From the NCBI GenBank assembly GCA_903916165.1, contig CAIWVR010000594.1, positions 1-6,704 of the forward strand: 6,704 bases of DNA, given 5' to 3'. Shown here one piece after another: positions 1 to 5,657 of the stretch. Source of the stretch: an uncultured Hyphomicrobiales bacterium. GTDB taxonomy: Bacteria > Pseudomonadota > Alphaproteobacteria > Rhizobiales > Beijerinckiaceae. Position 1 is the stretch's first letter. Each line of letters opens with the position of its first letter. The position numbers and the translations under genes are program-made. The notes under the pieces are model-generated. The model saw only the letters and a list, made by a program, of their open reading frames with translations. It did not search any database and had not been told where the DNA came from.

Positions 1-828
1 CTCTCCATCCGCATGGGGCGTCCGCTGTTTCTCGAAGGCGAGGCCGGCGTCGGCAAGACCGAGATTGCGAAAGTTCTTGCGAAAGTGCTGGGCCGCAAGC
101 TCATCCGCCTGCAATGCTACGAGGGACTCGACGTTTCCTCCGCCGTCTACGAATGGGATTATGCGCGCCAGATGATGGCGATCCGGCTGGCCGAGGCCGC
201 AGGCGAGGCCGATCGCTCCCGCATCGAGCATGATGTGTTTTCCGAGCGTTATCTCATCAAGCGCCCGCTGTTGCAGGCGCTGGAGGCCTCGACCGAGGGC
301 GCCCCCGTGCTGCTGGTCGATGAACTCGACCGCACCGACGAGGCGTTCGAGGCCTTCCTGCTGGAAATCCTCTCTGACTTTCAGGTGACGATCCCTGAAC
401 TCGGCACGATCAAGGCCGAGCAGGCCCCGATTGTCATCATCACGTCGAACCGCACCCGCGAGGTGCATGACGCGCTGAAACGGCGTTGCCTCTATCATTG
501 GGTCGATTATCCCGATGCGCAGCGCGAACTCGACATTCTGCGCGTCAAGGCTCCCGGCGCGCCGCAGCGCCTGACGCAAGAGATCGTCGCCTTCGTGCAA
601 TCGCTTCGCAGCCGCGACCTGTTCAAACAGCCCGGCGTTGCCGAAACCATCGACTGGGCCGGCGCGCTGACCGAACTCGACGTCGTGTCGCTGGATGCGT
701 CCATGGTGTCGGATACTTTGGGCGTGTTGCTGAAGTACCAGGACGACATTCAAAAGCTGCAGGGCGGCGATCTGCAGAAGCTGATCGATGCGGCCAAGGC
801 AAGCCTGGGAAGCGCCAGTGCTGGTTGA
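1..828 (+). CDS. coxD: CoxD-like MoxR-family AAA+ ATPase, 5' partial
   Basis: AAA+ ATPase of the MoxR/CoxD group, the chaperone type that in CO dehydrogenase clusters remodels the apo-enzyme so its Mo/Cu/S active site can be completed in the cytoplasm. The frame is open to the window edge. Codons before the ATG at 13 read L-S-I-R and continue the usual pre-Walker strand (RPLFLEGEAGVGKT), so that ATG is internal and roughly 25-40 N-terminal residues are probably missing. Counting the first codon as residue 1: Walker A GEAGVGKT at 13-20, Walker B LLVDEL at 104-109 with D107 and E108, sensor 1 in IITSN with N150, arginine-finger region KRRC at 160-163, and a C-terminal helical lid around 209-223. 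All catalytic elements look intact. Its stop lies inside the start region of the next gene, coxE, the usual ATPase-VWA pair. Family assignment is firm. The CO-dehydrogenase-specific role is inference, since the large subunit is not visible. Confidence 0.88.
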   Translation, partial: LSIRMGRPLFLEGEAGVGKTEIAKVLAKVLGRKLIRLQCYEGLDVSSAVYEWDYARQMMAIRLAEAAGEADRSRIEHDVFSERYLIKRPLLQALEASTEGAPVLLVDELDRTDEAFEAFLLEILSDFQVTIPELGTIKAEQAPIVIITSNRTREVHDALKRRCLYHWVDYPDAQRELDILRVKAPGAPQRLTQEIVAFVQSLRSRDLFKQPGVAETIDWAGALTELDVVSLDASMVSDTLGVLLKYQDDIQKLQGGDLQKLIDAAKASLGSASAG

Positions 829-2020
829 GGAGACCGGCCGTCTCGCGGAAAACATCGTCCATTTTGCGCGTCTGCTGCGCGGCGCAGGCCTGCCGGTCGG
901 GCCGGGCCATGCGATTGACGCGGTGCGGGCGGTCGAGGTCGCAGGCGTGCGCTCGCGCGAGGATTTCCGCGCGACGCTGCATGCCGTCTTCGTCAGCCGC
1001 CACGAACAGACGATCCTCTTCGATCAGGCCTTCGCTTTGTTCTGGAAAAAGCGTGGCTTCATCGAAAAGCTGATCGCGATGATGTCGCCGCTCGCCGCGC
1101 CCCAGCAGCAATCCAAGCCCAAGCCCGGTGCCACGCGGCTCGCCGAGGCGCTGGCGGGGGATCGCCCCAAACGCGAGGCAGAGCCCGAGATCGAGCGCGA
1201 TGCCCGGCTCACCATGTCCGCCAACGAAGTCCTGCAGCGCAAGGATTTTGCGCAAATGACGGTGGCGGAAATCGAACAGGCCAAGCGCGTCATCGCGCGC
1301 CTGCGCCTGCCCGATGATGATATGCTGACGCGCCGCTGGTGCCACGATCCGCAGGGCAGCCGCATCGATCCGCGCCAGACCTTGCGCAAGGCGATGGCGC
1401 GCGGGGGCGACATATTGGCGCTGGAGCGGCGCGAGCGCGTGGTACGGCACCCGCCGGTGGTCGCGCTCTGCGACATTTCCGGCTCCATGAGCGATTACAC
1501 GCGCATCTTCCTGCATTTCCTGCATCGGCTGACCGAGGAGCGCCGCCGCGTCGAGACGTTTTTGTTCGGCACGCGGCTCACCAATGTGACGCGCGCGTTG
1601 CGCGCGCGCGACATTGATGTGGCGCTGGCGGGCGTGTCCGAGACCGCACCCGACTGGTCGGGGGGCACGCGCATCGGAACCTCGCTGCATGAGTTTAACC
1701 GTGTCTGGTCACGCCGTGTGCTGGGGCAGGGCGCCATCGTGCTGCTGTTCACTGATGGGCTGGAGCGTGACGGTGTCGCAGACCTCGCGTTCGAGATGGA
1801 GCGCCTGCACAAATCCTGCCGCCGCCTGATCTGGTTGAACCCGTTGCTGCGCTATGATCGTTTCGAGCCGCGCGCGGCAGGCATCCGCGCCATGCTGCCG
1901 CATGTCGACGAGTTCCGCCCCGTGCATCAACTGGCGAGCCTCGAAGACCTGGCGGCTGCCCTGTCGCGACCTGCGCGCCGCCTTGAACATGATCCGCGCG
2001 CCTGGGCGAAACGGGGGTGA
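818..2020 (+). CDS. coxE: CoxE-like von Willebrand factor A (VWA) domain protein
   Basis: CoxE/VWA-family protein, about 400 residues, the normal family length. It is the metal-ion adaptor that pairs with the CoxD ATPase during molybdenum hydroxylase maturation. The N-terminal part (GRLAENIVHFARLLRGAGLPVGP) is helical and typical of the family; residues about 90-135 form a charged Pro/Lys/Glu-rich linker; the VWA domain occupies roughly 210-390. The MIDAS site is complete: DISGS with D219, S221 and S223, then T284 in WSGGTRIG, then D313 in FTDG (numbered from the GTG at 818). I chose GTG 818, preceded by GGGA at 807-810 and overlapping coxD by 11 bases, because homologs begin near the GRLAENI block. 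An in-frame ATG at 788 would add ten residues, overlap coxD by 41 bases and has only a poor Shine-Dalgarno. Co-transcription with coxD is almost certain. Confidence 0.88.
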   Translation: MLVEETGRLAENIVHFARLLRGAGLPVGPGHAIDAVRAVEVAGVRSREDFRATLHAVFVSRHEQTILFDQAFALFWKKRGFIEKLIAMMSPLAAPQQQSKPKPGATRLAEALAGDRPKREAEPEIERDARLTMSANEVLQRKDFAQMTVAEIEQAKRVIARLRLPDDDMLTRRWCHDPQGSRIDPRQTLRKAMARGGDILALERRERVVRHPPVVALCDISGSMSDYTRIFLHFLHRLTEERRRVETFLFGTRLTNVTRALRARDIDVALAGVSETAPDWSGGTRIGTSLHEFNRVWSRRVLGQGAIVLLFTDGLERDGVADLAFEMERLHKSCRRLIWLNPLLRYDRFEPRAAGIRAMLPHVDEFRPVHQLASLEDLAAALSRPARRLEHDPRAWAKRG

Positions 2021-2072
2021 GGGTCTTTCTCGCAATGACGAGTCGGCCTTTGCTGCCGGGGCCTCGAAGCGC

Positions 2073-2102
2073 TATATTCGTTGAAACATCACGGAGGCCT
2101 CC
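2073..2102 (+). promoter_or_regulatory. Possible promoter and strong ribosome binding site before the XdhC pair
   Basis: The 82-base gap after coxE (2021-2102) is the only real break in the six-gene run. It contains TTGCTG at 2050-2055 and TATATT at 2073-2078, separated by 17 bases, which fits a sigma-70-like -35/-10 pair; the TATATT stands out in very GC-rich DNA. A perfect GGAGG at 2093-2097 lies five bases before the ATG at 2103 and fixes that start. GGAGG is half of the palindrome GGAGGCCTCC. The ribosome binding site is clear; the promoter is a sequence-only guess and the XdhC genes may simply be read from an upstream promoter. Confidence 0.35.
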
Positions 2103-2426
2103 ATGCTCGCGAGCGACGATGACATTCTGGGCCAGGCGGAAGCCTGGACGAAGCAGGGCAAGGGCGTGGCTCTCGCCACCGTCATCGAAACCTGGGGCTC
2201 GGCACCGCGCCCCACCGGCAGCCATCTGGCCATCGATGCCGATGGGCATTTTCTGGGCTCCGTTTCGGGTGGCTGCGTCGAGGGCGACGTGGTCACCGAG
2301 GCGCTCGACGTGATCGCCGATGGCAAGCCGCGCGTGCTGGAGTTCGGCGTCGCCGACGAGACCGCCTGGCGGGCGGGGCTTTCCTGCGGCGGGCGCATTC
2401 GCGTCTATGTCGAGAGGATCGGCTGA
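2103..2426 (+). CDS. XdhC/CoxI family protein, N-terminal-domain half (stand-alone)
   Basis: A 107-residue protein that matches only the N-terminal XdhC_CoxI domain, the part of XdhC/CoxF/CoxI proteins linked to molybdopterin binding. Family blocks visible in order: ETWGSAPRPTGSHLAI at 29-44, SVSGGCVEGDV at 53-63 with Cys58, and FGVADETAWRAGLSCGG at 81-97 with Cys95. XdhC as characterised in Rhodobacter capsulatus binds the molybdenum cofactor, helps its sulfuration by a cysteine desulfurase and passes it to xanthine dehydrogenase. A similar role for this protein is inferred from family. Start ATG 2103 has GGAGG five bases upstream. The stop overlaps the next gene's start by one base (TGATG), so the two halves are probably translationally coupled and work as one complex. 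This is not a truncation scar: both ends are clean and the protein ends naturally after the last family block. Confidence 0.88.
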   Translation: MLASDDDILGQAEAWTKQGKGVALATVIETWGSAPRPTGSHLAIDADGHFLGSVSGGCVEGDVVTEALDVIADGKPRVLEFGVADETAWRAGLSCGGRIRVYVERIG

Positions 2427-3127
2427 TGCGTCCGGATCTTCTCTCCGCTCTCAACGTGGCCCGGCGCGACCGCCGCGCCGCCGTGCTCGTGACCGAAATT
2501 CCGGGCGGCGCGCAAAGGCTCGTTACCCCCGACACGCTGGCCGCCGATCCCTTGCATGAGGCGATTGATGCGGCGCTGCGCAGCGGCAAGAGCGGACTCG
2601 TGGTGCAGGATGGCGTGTCATCCTTCCTCACGGTTCAGGTTCCCCCCGTTCGGATCGTGGTGATCGGTGCCGTTCATATTTCGCAGGCGCTGGCGCCAAT
2701 GGCGAGGCTCGCCGGTTTCGACATGACCATCATCGATCCGCGCACGGCCTTTGCCACTCCGGAGCGGTTTCCCGACGTGCCCGTTGTGGCCGAATGGCCC
2801 GAAACCGTGCTGCCGCCGATGAAGATCGACCGCTATACGGCCATCGCCTGTTTCACGCATGATCCGAAGATCGACGACCCGGCGCTGGAGGAAGCCTTGC
2901 GGGCCGAATGTTTCTACGTCGGCGCGCTGGGCTCGCGGAAGACGCATGCCAAGCGGCTGGAGCGGCTCGCGGCCAAGGGGTTCACCGCCGCCGATTTTTC
3001 GCGCATTCGCGCGCCTATCGGCCTCGATATCGGTGCCGTGACGCCGTCCGAAATTGCCGTTTCGGTGTTGGGCGAAATCATCCTGGCGCTGCGTAAGAAG
3101 GCGCTTCGGGTGGAGACCGCGGCGTGA
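2426..3127 (+). CDS. XdhC/CoxI family protein, Rossmann-domain half
   Basis: A 233-residue protein corresponding to the C-terminal Rossmann-type domain of XdhC (XdhC_C). Residues 1-70 form a lead-in domain. The nucleotide-binding strand and loop RIVVIGAVHISQAL is at 76-89, with V83 where many relatives have the second Gly (GAGH). D104 in IIDPR ends the next strand; THD is at 144-146; GALGSRKTHAKR at 166-177 and APIGLDIGAVTPSEIAVSVL at 196-215 are strongly conserved family blocks. It most likely joins the preceding 107-residue protein to make a complete XdhC that holds and protects the molybdenum cofactor before insertion. Start ATG 2426 shares its A with the upstream stop and has AGAGGA at 2413-2418 as ribosome binding site. 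Its own stop overlaps the next start (GTGA). Family call is firm; the exact client enzyme is not visible. Confidence 0.88.
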   Translation: MRPDLLSALNVARRDRRAAVLVTEIPGGAQRLVTPDTLAADPLHEAIDAALRSGKSGLVVQDGVSSFLTVQVPPVRIVVIGAVHISQALAPMARLAGFDMTIIDPRTAFATPERFPDVPVVAEWPETVLPPMKIDRYTAIACFTHDPKIDDPALEEALRAECFYVGALGSRKTHAKRLERLAAKGFTAADFSRIRAPIGLDIGAVTPSEIAVSVLGEIILALRKKALRVETAA

Positions 3128-4140
3128 AATTCGGATCCGTTCCGCTTGATGAGTCCGAGGGCGGCATTCTTGCCCATTCCGTGCGTCACGAAAACATCGT
3201 TCTGAAGAAAGGCGTCCTGCTGACGGCCGGCCATGTTGCGAGCTTGCGGGCTGCGGGCGTCGAGACGCTCATCGTGGCGCGGCTCGACATCGGCGACGTG
3301 ACGGAGGACGCGGCGGCAGCGCAAGTCGCGACTGCGATCAGCGGCGACAACATCCGCGTCGAGGATGCCTTCACGGGCCGGGCCAATCTCTATGCGACCT
3401 GCAATGGCGTGCTGGTGGCGGAAGCCTCCCTGGTTGACGCCATCAACGCGGTCGACGAGCAGATCACGCTGGCGACCTTGCCGCCCTGGCGCAGCGTCGT
3501 CGAGGGCGAGATGATCGGAACCGTCAAGGTGATCCCCTTTGCCGTTCCGGCGGGACTTGTCACGCTCGCCATTGGCGCAGCCGCCGGCGCACGCCTGTGC
3601 ATCGAGCGCTATCGGCCGATGCGCATCGCAATCATCTCGACCCTGCTGCCCGGCCTGAAGCCCTCCACCATCGAAAAAACCCTGCGCGTGATGCGCGAGC
3701 GCATGGCCCCGGCGGGCGCCAGCATTGTCGCGGATGTGCGCTGCGCGCATGACACACAGGCGCTGCGCGCCTCGATCGACGGGGTCCGTGATGGCTGTGA
3801 CCTGATCGTCGTCTTCGGTGCCTCGGCGATCACCGACCGGCGCGATGTCATTCCGGCGGCTTTGACGCTGGCGGGCGGGCATATCGAGCAATTCGGCATG
3901 CCGGTCGATCCTGGCAACCTGCTGCTGATTGGCGATCTCGGTGGCAAGCCGTTTCTCGGCGCGCCAGGCTGTGCACGCTCGCCGAAGGAGAATGGGTTCG
4001 ACTGGGTCCTGCAGCGCATGCTCGCCGAAGTTCCCGTCAGCCGCCATGAGATCCGCCGCATGGGGGCGGGGGGATTGTTGATGGAAATTGTGTCCCGTCC
4101 GCAGCCGCGGACCGGAGGGGCACCGCATGACGACGATTAG
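3124..4140 (+). CDS. MoeA/MogA-like molybdopterin-binding protein
   Basis: A 338-residue protein with a MoCF_biosynth-type (MoeA/MogA/CinA-like) molybdopterin-binding domain in its C-terminal half. The N-terminal half (MKFGSVPLDESEGGILAHSV, then LKKGVLLTAGHVASLRAAGV) resembles the MoeA-like part of proteins annotated as molybdopterin-binding/glycosyltransferase fusions. The MoCF fold runs about 166-305: strand RIAIIST at 167-173, DLIVVFGASAITDRRDVIP at 226-244 (the GGxS-type turn altered to GASAIT), and GDLGGKPFLGAPGCARSP at 270-287 in place of the MoeA substrate loop. The likely role is binding molybdopterin or inserting molybdenum for the partner nucleotidyltransferase; this is inference. 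GTG 3124 is the start, with GGAG at 3112-3115 and a GTGA overlap with the XdhC stop. The next gene begins 14 bases before this one ends. Standard MoeA is about 400 residues, so this is a dedicated paralogue, not housekeeping MoeA. Confidence 0.8.
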   Translation: MKFGSVPLDESEGGILAHSVRHENIVLKKGVLLTAGHVASLRAAGVETLIVARLDIGDVTEDAAAAQVATAISGDNIRVEDAFTGRANLYATCNGVLVAEASLVDAINAVDEQITLATLPPWRSVVEGEMIGTVKVIPFAVPAGLVTLAIGAAAGARLCIERYRPMRIAIISTLLPGLKPSTIEKTLRVMRERMAPAGASIVADVRCAHDTQALRASIDGVRDGCDLIVVFGASAITDRRDVIPAALTLAGGHIEQFGMPVDPGNLLLIGDLGGKPFLGAPGCARSPKENGFDWVLQRMLAEVPVSRHEIRRMGAGGLLMEIVSRPQPRTGGAPHDDD

Positions 4141-4747
4141 GATCGCCGGCGTCCTGCTGGCGGCGGGGCAAGCCACGCGGTTTCGGCATGCCGCTGGCGC
4201 GGGCGGTCCTGCGACCAAACTCGTGGCCACATATCAGGGCAAGGCGCTGGTGCGCCACGTGGCCGAGGCGGGGCTTGCGGCAGGTCTGGCACCAGTTGTC
4301 GTGGTCACCGGACATGCGCGCGAGGCGGTGAGCGCAGCGCTCGACGATCTGCCGCTGGCCTTCGTGCACAATCCCGACTTTGCCACTGGCATGGCGTCGT
4401 CTCTCAAAGTCGGGCTCGCGCAGGTGCCGCCCGAGGCGGCTGGCGCGCTCGTGCTGCTGGGCGACATGCCGCTTGTCTCCTCCGGCCTGATCGCAAAACT
4501 TGTCGAGGCTTTCGCAGAACATCCGCAGGCGGTCGCTGTGCTGCCCGTTCACGAGGGCGTGCGGGGCAACCCCGTGCTGCTGTCGCGCGCGGTTTTCGCA
4601 GACATCATGCAACTCGACGGCGATGCCGGGGCAAGGCAGGTGCTGCGCGGGCGTGACGCGGATGTGATCGAGGTGCCCGTCGATCAGCGGGCGGCGCGGC
4701 TCGATGTGGATACGCCTGCAGAACTGAGAGATTTAGCACAGGACTGA
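4127..4747 (+). CDS. MocA/MobA-like molybdenum cofactor nucleotidyltransferase
   Basis: NTP-transferase of the MobA/MocA family, 206 residues, close to the family's normal length. It should join molybdopterin to a nucleotide; LAAG rather than LAGG in the loop (LLAAGQATRF, 10-19) favours the CTP-using MocA type, which makes the cytosine dinucleotide cofactor of xanthine/CO dehydrogenase-family enzymes. Other visible elements: K31 in the substrate loop, TGHAREAV at 61-68, NPDFATGMASSL at 82-93, the metal-binding GDMPL at 112-116 with D113, RGNPVLL, DGDAGARQVL, and LDVDTPAEL near the end. ATG 4127 is chosen because GGAGGGG at 4114-4120 sits six bases before it and homologs begin at this point. 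An in-frame ATG at 4088 would add 13 unrelated residues and a 53-base overlap. It is separate from the MoeA-like gene here, although the two domains are often fused in related bacteria. CTP specificity is inferred, not shown. Confidence 0.82.
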   Translation: MTTIRIAGVLLAAGQATRFRHAAGAGGPATKLVATYQGKALVRHVAEAGLAAGLAPVVVVTGHAREAVSAALDDLPLAFVHNPDFATGMASSLKVGLAQVPPEAAGALVLLGDMPLVSSGLIAKLVEAFAEHPQAVAVLPVHEGVRGNPVLLSRAVFADIMQLDGDAGARQVLRGRDADVIEVPVDQRAARLDVDTPAELRDLAQD

Positions 4748-4812
4748 TGGCCTCGCTTGCGAGCCCTGTCATCACTGGCGCCTTCCTGACCATGATCGGC
4801 GCGCCGGTGTGA
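4747..4812 (+). CDS. Possible 21-residue hydrophobic peptide ORF
   Basis: An ATG overlaps the stop of the nucleotidyltransferase (TGATG at 4745-4749) and opens a 21-codon frame, MASLASPVITGAFLTMIGAPV, ending in TGA at 4810-4812. The peptide is mostly hydrophobic and small, like a very short membrane segment. No Shine-Dalgarno of its own is obvious, so translation would depend on termination-reinitiation from the upstream gene. It matches no family I recognise. It may be chance, or a decayed remnant of a gene lost from the gap. The rest of the 116-base gap (4813-4863) holds nothing certain except the ribosome binding site of the next gene. Confidence 0.2.
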   Translation: MASLASPVITGAFLTMIGAPV

Positions 4813-4863
4813 TTCATCCATCAGGCGCTGCGTCGCGTAGATCTCCCGACATTGGAGAGACAC

Positions 4864-5595
4864 ATGGCGAAGATCCTGATTTACGGCGCGACCGGTGGCG
4901 TTGGCGAGGCGAGCGCGCGGGCGCTTCACGCGCAGGGGGCCGAGCTGCATCTCGTCGGTCGCCGGAGCGACGCTGTTGCGAGCCTGGCTGACGAGCTTGG
5001 GGCGAGCTACACCCTGGCGGATCTGGAAGATGACACAGCCTTTGCGCGCGCGGCTGAAGAAGCGGCCGCCGGGGGCGCGCTCGCCGGGCTGGTCTATGCC
5101 GTGGGAACGATCAACCTGAAGCCTTTGGCCCGGCTGTCGCGCGCGGATTTCGAGCGTGACTTTCTGGTCAATGCGGTCTGGGCGGCGCAGGCCGTGCAGG
5201 CGGCGCAGTCTGCGCTCGTCAAGCATGAAGGTGGTGCCTCCGTGGTGCTGTTTTCCTCGGTTGCAGTGGCGCAGGGCTTCACCGGTCATGCATCCATCGG
5301 CATGGCCAAGGGCGCTGTCGAGGGCTTGATGCGCTCGCTCGCCGCCGAGCTTGCTCCCAGGGTGCGGGTGAATTGCGTGGCGCCTTCGCTGACGCGCACA
5401 CCGTTGGCGTCAAAGCTGCTCGCCAATCCGCAAATGGCCGATGCCATCGCCGCCATGCATCCCTTGCCGCGGCTGGGCGAACCCGACGATGTGGCCCAGG
5501 TCGTGGCCCTGCTCGCGGGGCCCCGTTCGACATGGATCACCGGGCAGGTGATCGCGGTCGATGGCGGGCGCAGCACCTTGCGCACAAAGGGCTGA
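4864..5595 (+). CDS. SDR-fold protein lacking the catalytic tyrosine
   Basis: Short-chain dehydrogenase/reductase fold, 243 residues, typical length for a classical SDR. The cofactor loop YGATGGVGEA is at 7-16, and GRR at 32-34 after the second strand suggests NADP(H). The NNAG block is changed to VYAVG (77-81), N103 of the active-site helix is kept (LVNAVWAA), and Ser131/Ser132 lie where the catalytic Ser is expected (FSSVAVAQG). The YxxxK motif reads I145-G-M-A-K149: the Lys is present but the Tyr is Ile. The C-terminal blocks VRVNCVAPSLTRTPLASK and ITGQVIAVDGG are canonical. Without the Tyr, normal alcohol/ketone redox chemistry is doubtful; a binding, structural or altered catalytic role is possible. 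ATG 4864 is preceded by GGAGAG at 4854; an upstream TTG at 4852 would remove that site from the leader. It follows the cofactor-assembly genes on the same strand after 116 bases. Substrate unknown. Confidence 0.85.
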   Translation: MAKILIYGATGGVGEASARALHAQGAELHLVGRRSDAVASLADELGASYTLADLEDDTAFARAAEEAAAGGALAGLVYAVGTINLKPLARLSRADFERDFLVNAVWAAQAVQAAQSALVKHEGGASVVLFSSVAVAQGFTGHASIGMAKGAVEGLMRSLAAELAPRVRVNCVAPSLTRTPLASKLLANPQMADAIAAMHPLPRLGEPDDVAQVVALLAGPRSTWITGQVIAVDGGRSTLRTKG

Positions 5596-5606
5596 GTGAA
5601 AGCCTC

Positions 5607-5654
5607 GCACAATGCTCCCCTGCCATGCTTGTGGACAGTGAGGGGAGCATTGCG
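5607..5654. repeat. Strong inverted repeat (hairpin) in the gap before the membrane protein
   Basis: Left arm 5607-5621 (GCACAATGCTCCCCT) and right arm 5640s, 5641-5654/5655 (AGGGGAGCATTGCGC), pair over 15 positions with a single A-C mismatch; the inner 12 pairs are perfect. The loop is 19 bases (5622-5640). The right arm contains AGGGGAG, the only good Shine-Dalgarno for the ATG at 5658, and the loop contains another in-frame ATG at 5625. No T-run follows on either strand, so it is not a textbook intrinsic terminator. It could fold in the mRNA and hide the ribosome binding site, end the upstream transcript inefficiently, or be a protein-binding operator. Confidence 0.6.
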
Positions 5655-5657
5655 CTC

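Noticed and set aside
13..828. ATG at 13 as the true start of the CoxD ATPase
   Set aside because: The frame is open through position 1 and the codons before it continue the strand leading into Walker A; MoxR/CoxD proteins have a further N-terminal stretch, so the gene is truncated by the window edge.
1591..1610. Alternating CG tract (GCGCGCGTTGCGCGCGCGCG) as a structural or regulatory element
   Set aside because: It codes for ordinary residues (TRALRAR) in the middle of coxE and such runs are expected in GC-rich coding DNA.
623..1690. Minus-strand open frame (355 codons) opposite coxE
   Set aside because: Same reasoning: high-GC shadow of coxE with low-complexity composition and no family motifs.
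4062..4081. G-run (GGGGGCGGGGGG) as a programmed frameshift site fusing the MoeA-like and MocA-like proteins
   Set aside because: In the MocA frame a TGA lies at 4079-4081 directly after the run, so a shift there would end the protein at once. The downstream gene also has its own strong ribosome binding site.
2914..4230. Long minus-strand open frame (438 codons) opposite the MoeA-like gene
   Set aside because: It is the antisense shadow of well-supported plus-strand genes; the translation is rich in Arg/Ala/His/Gln with no recognisable domain and no ribosome binding site was noted.
5607..5655. Inverted repeat as a standard rho-independent terminator
   Set aside because: No T-run follows either arm, the loop is long (19 bases) and the right arm doubles as a ribosome binding site; kept as an inverted repeat of unknown role.
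5373..5657. 5' extension of the membrane-protein frame back to an ATG at 5373
   Set aside because: This stretch overlaps the conserved SDR C-terminus, translates to Arg/His-rich shadow sequence, and has no Shine-Dalgarno; ATG 5658 begins just before the membrane segment.
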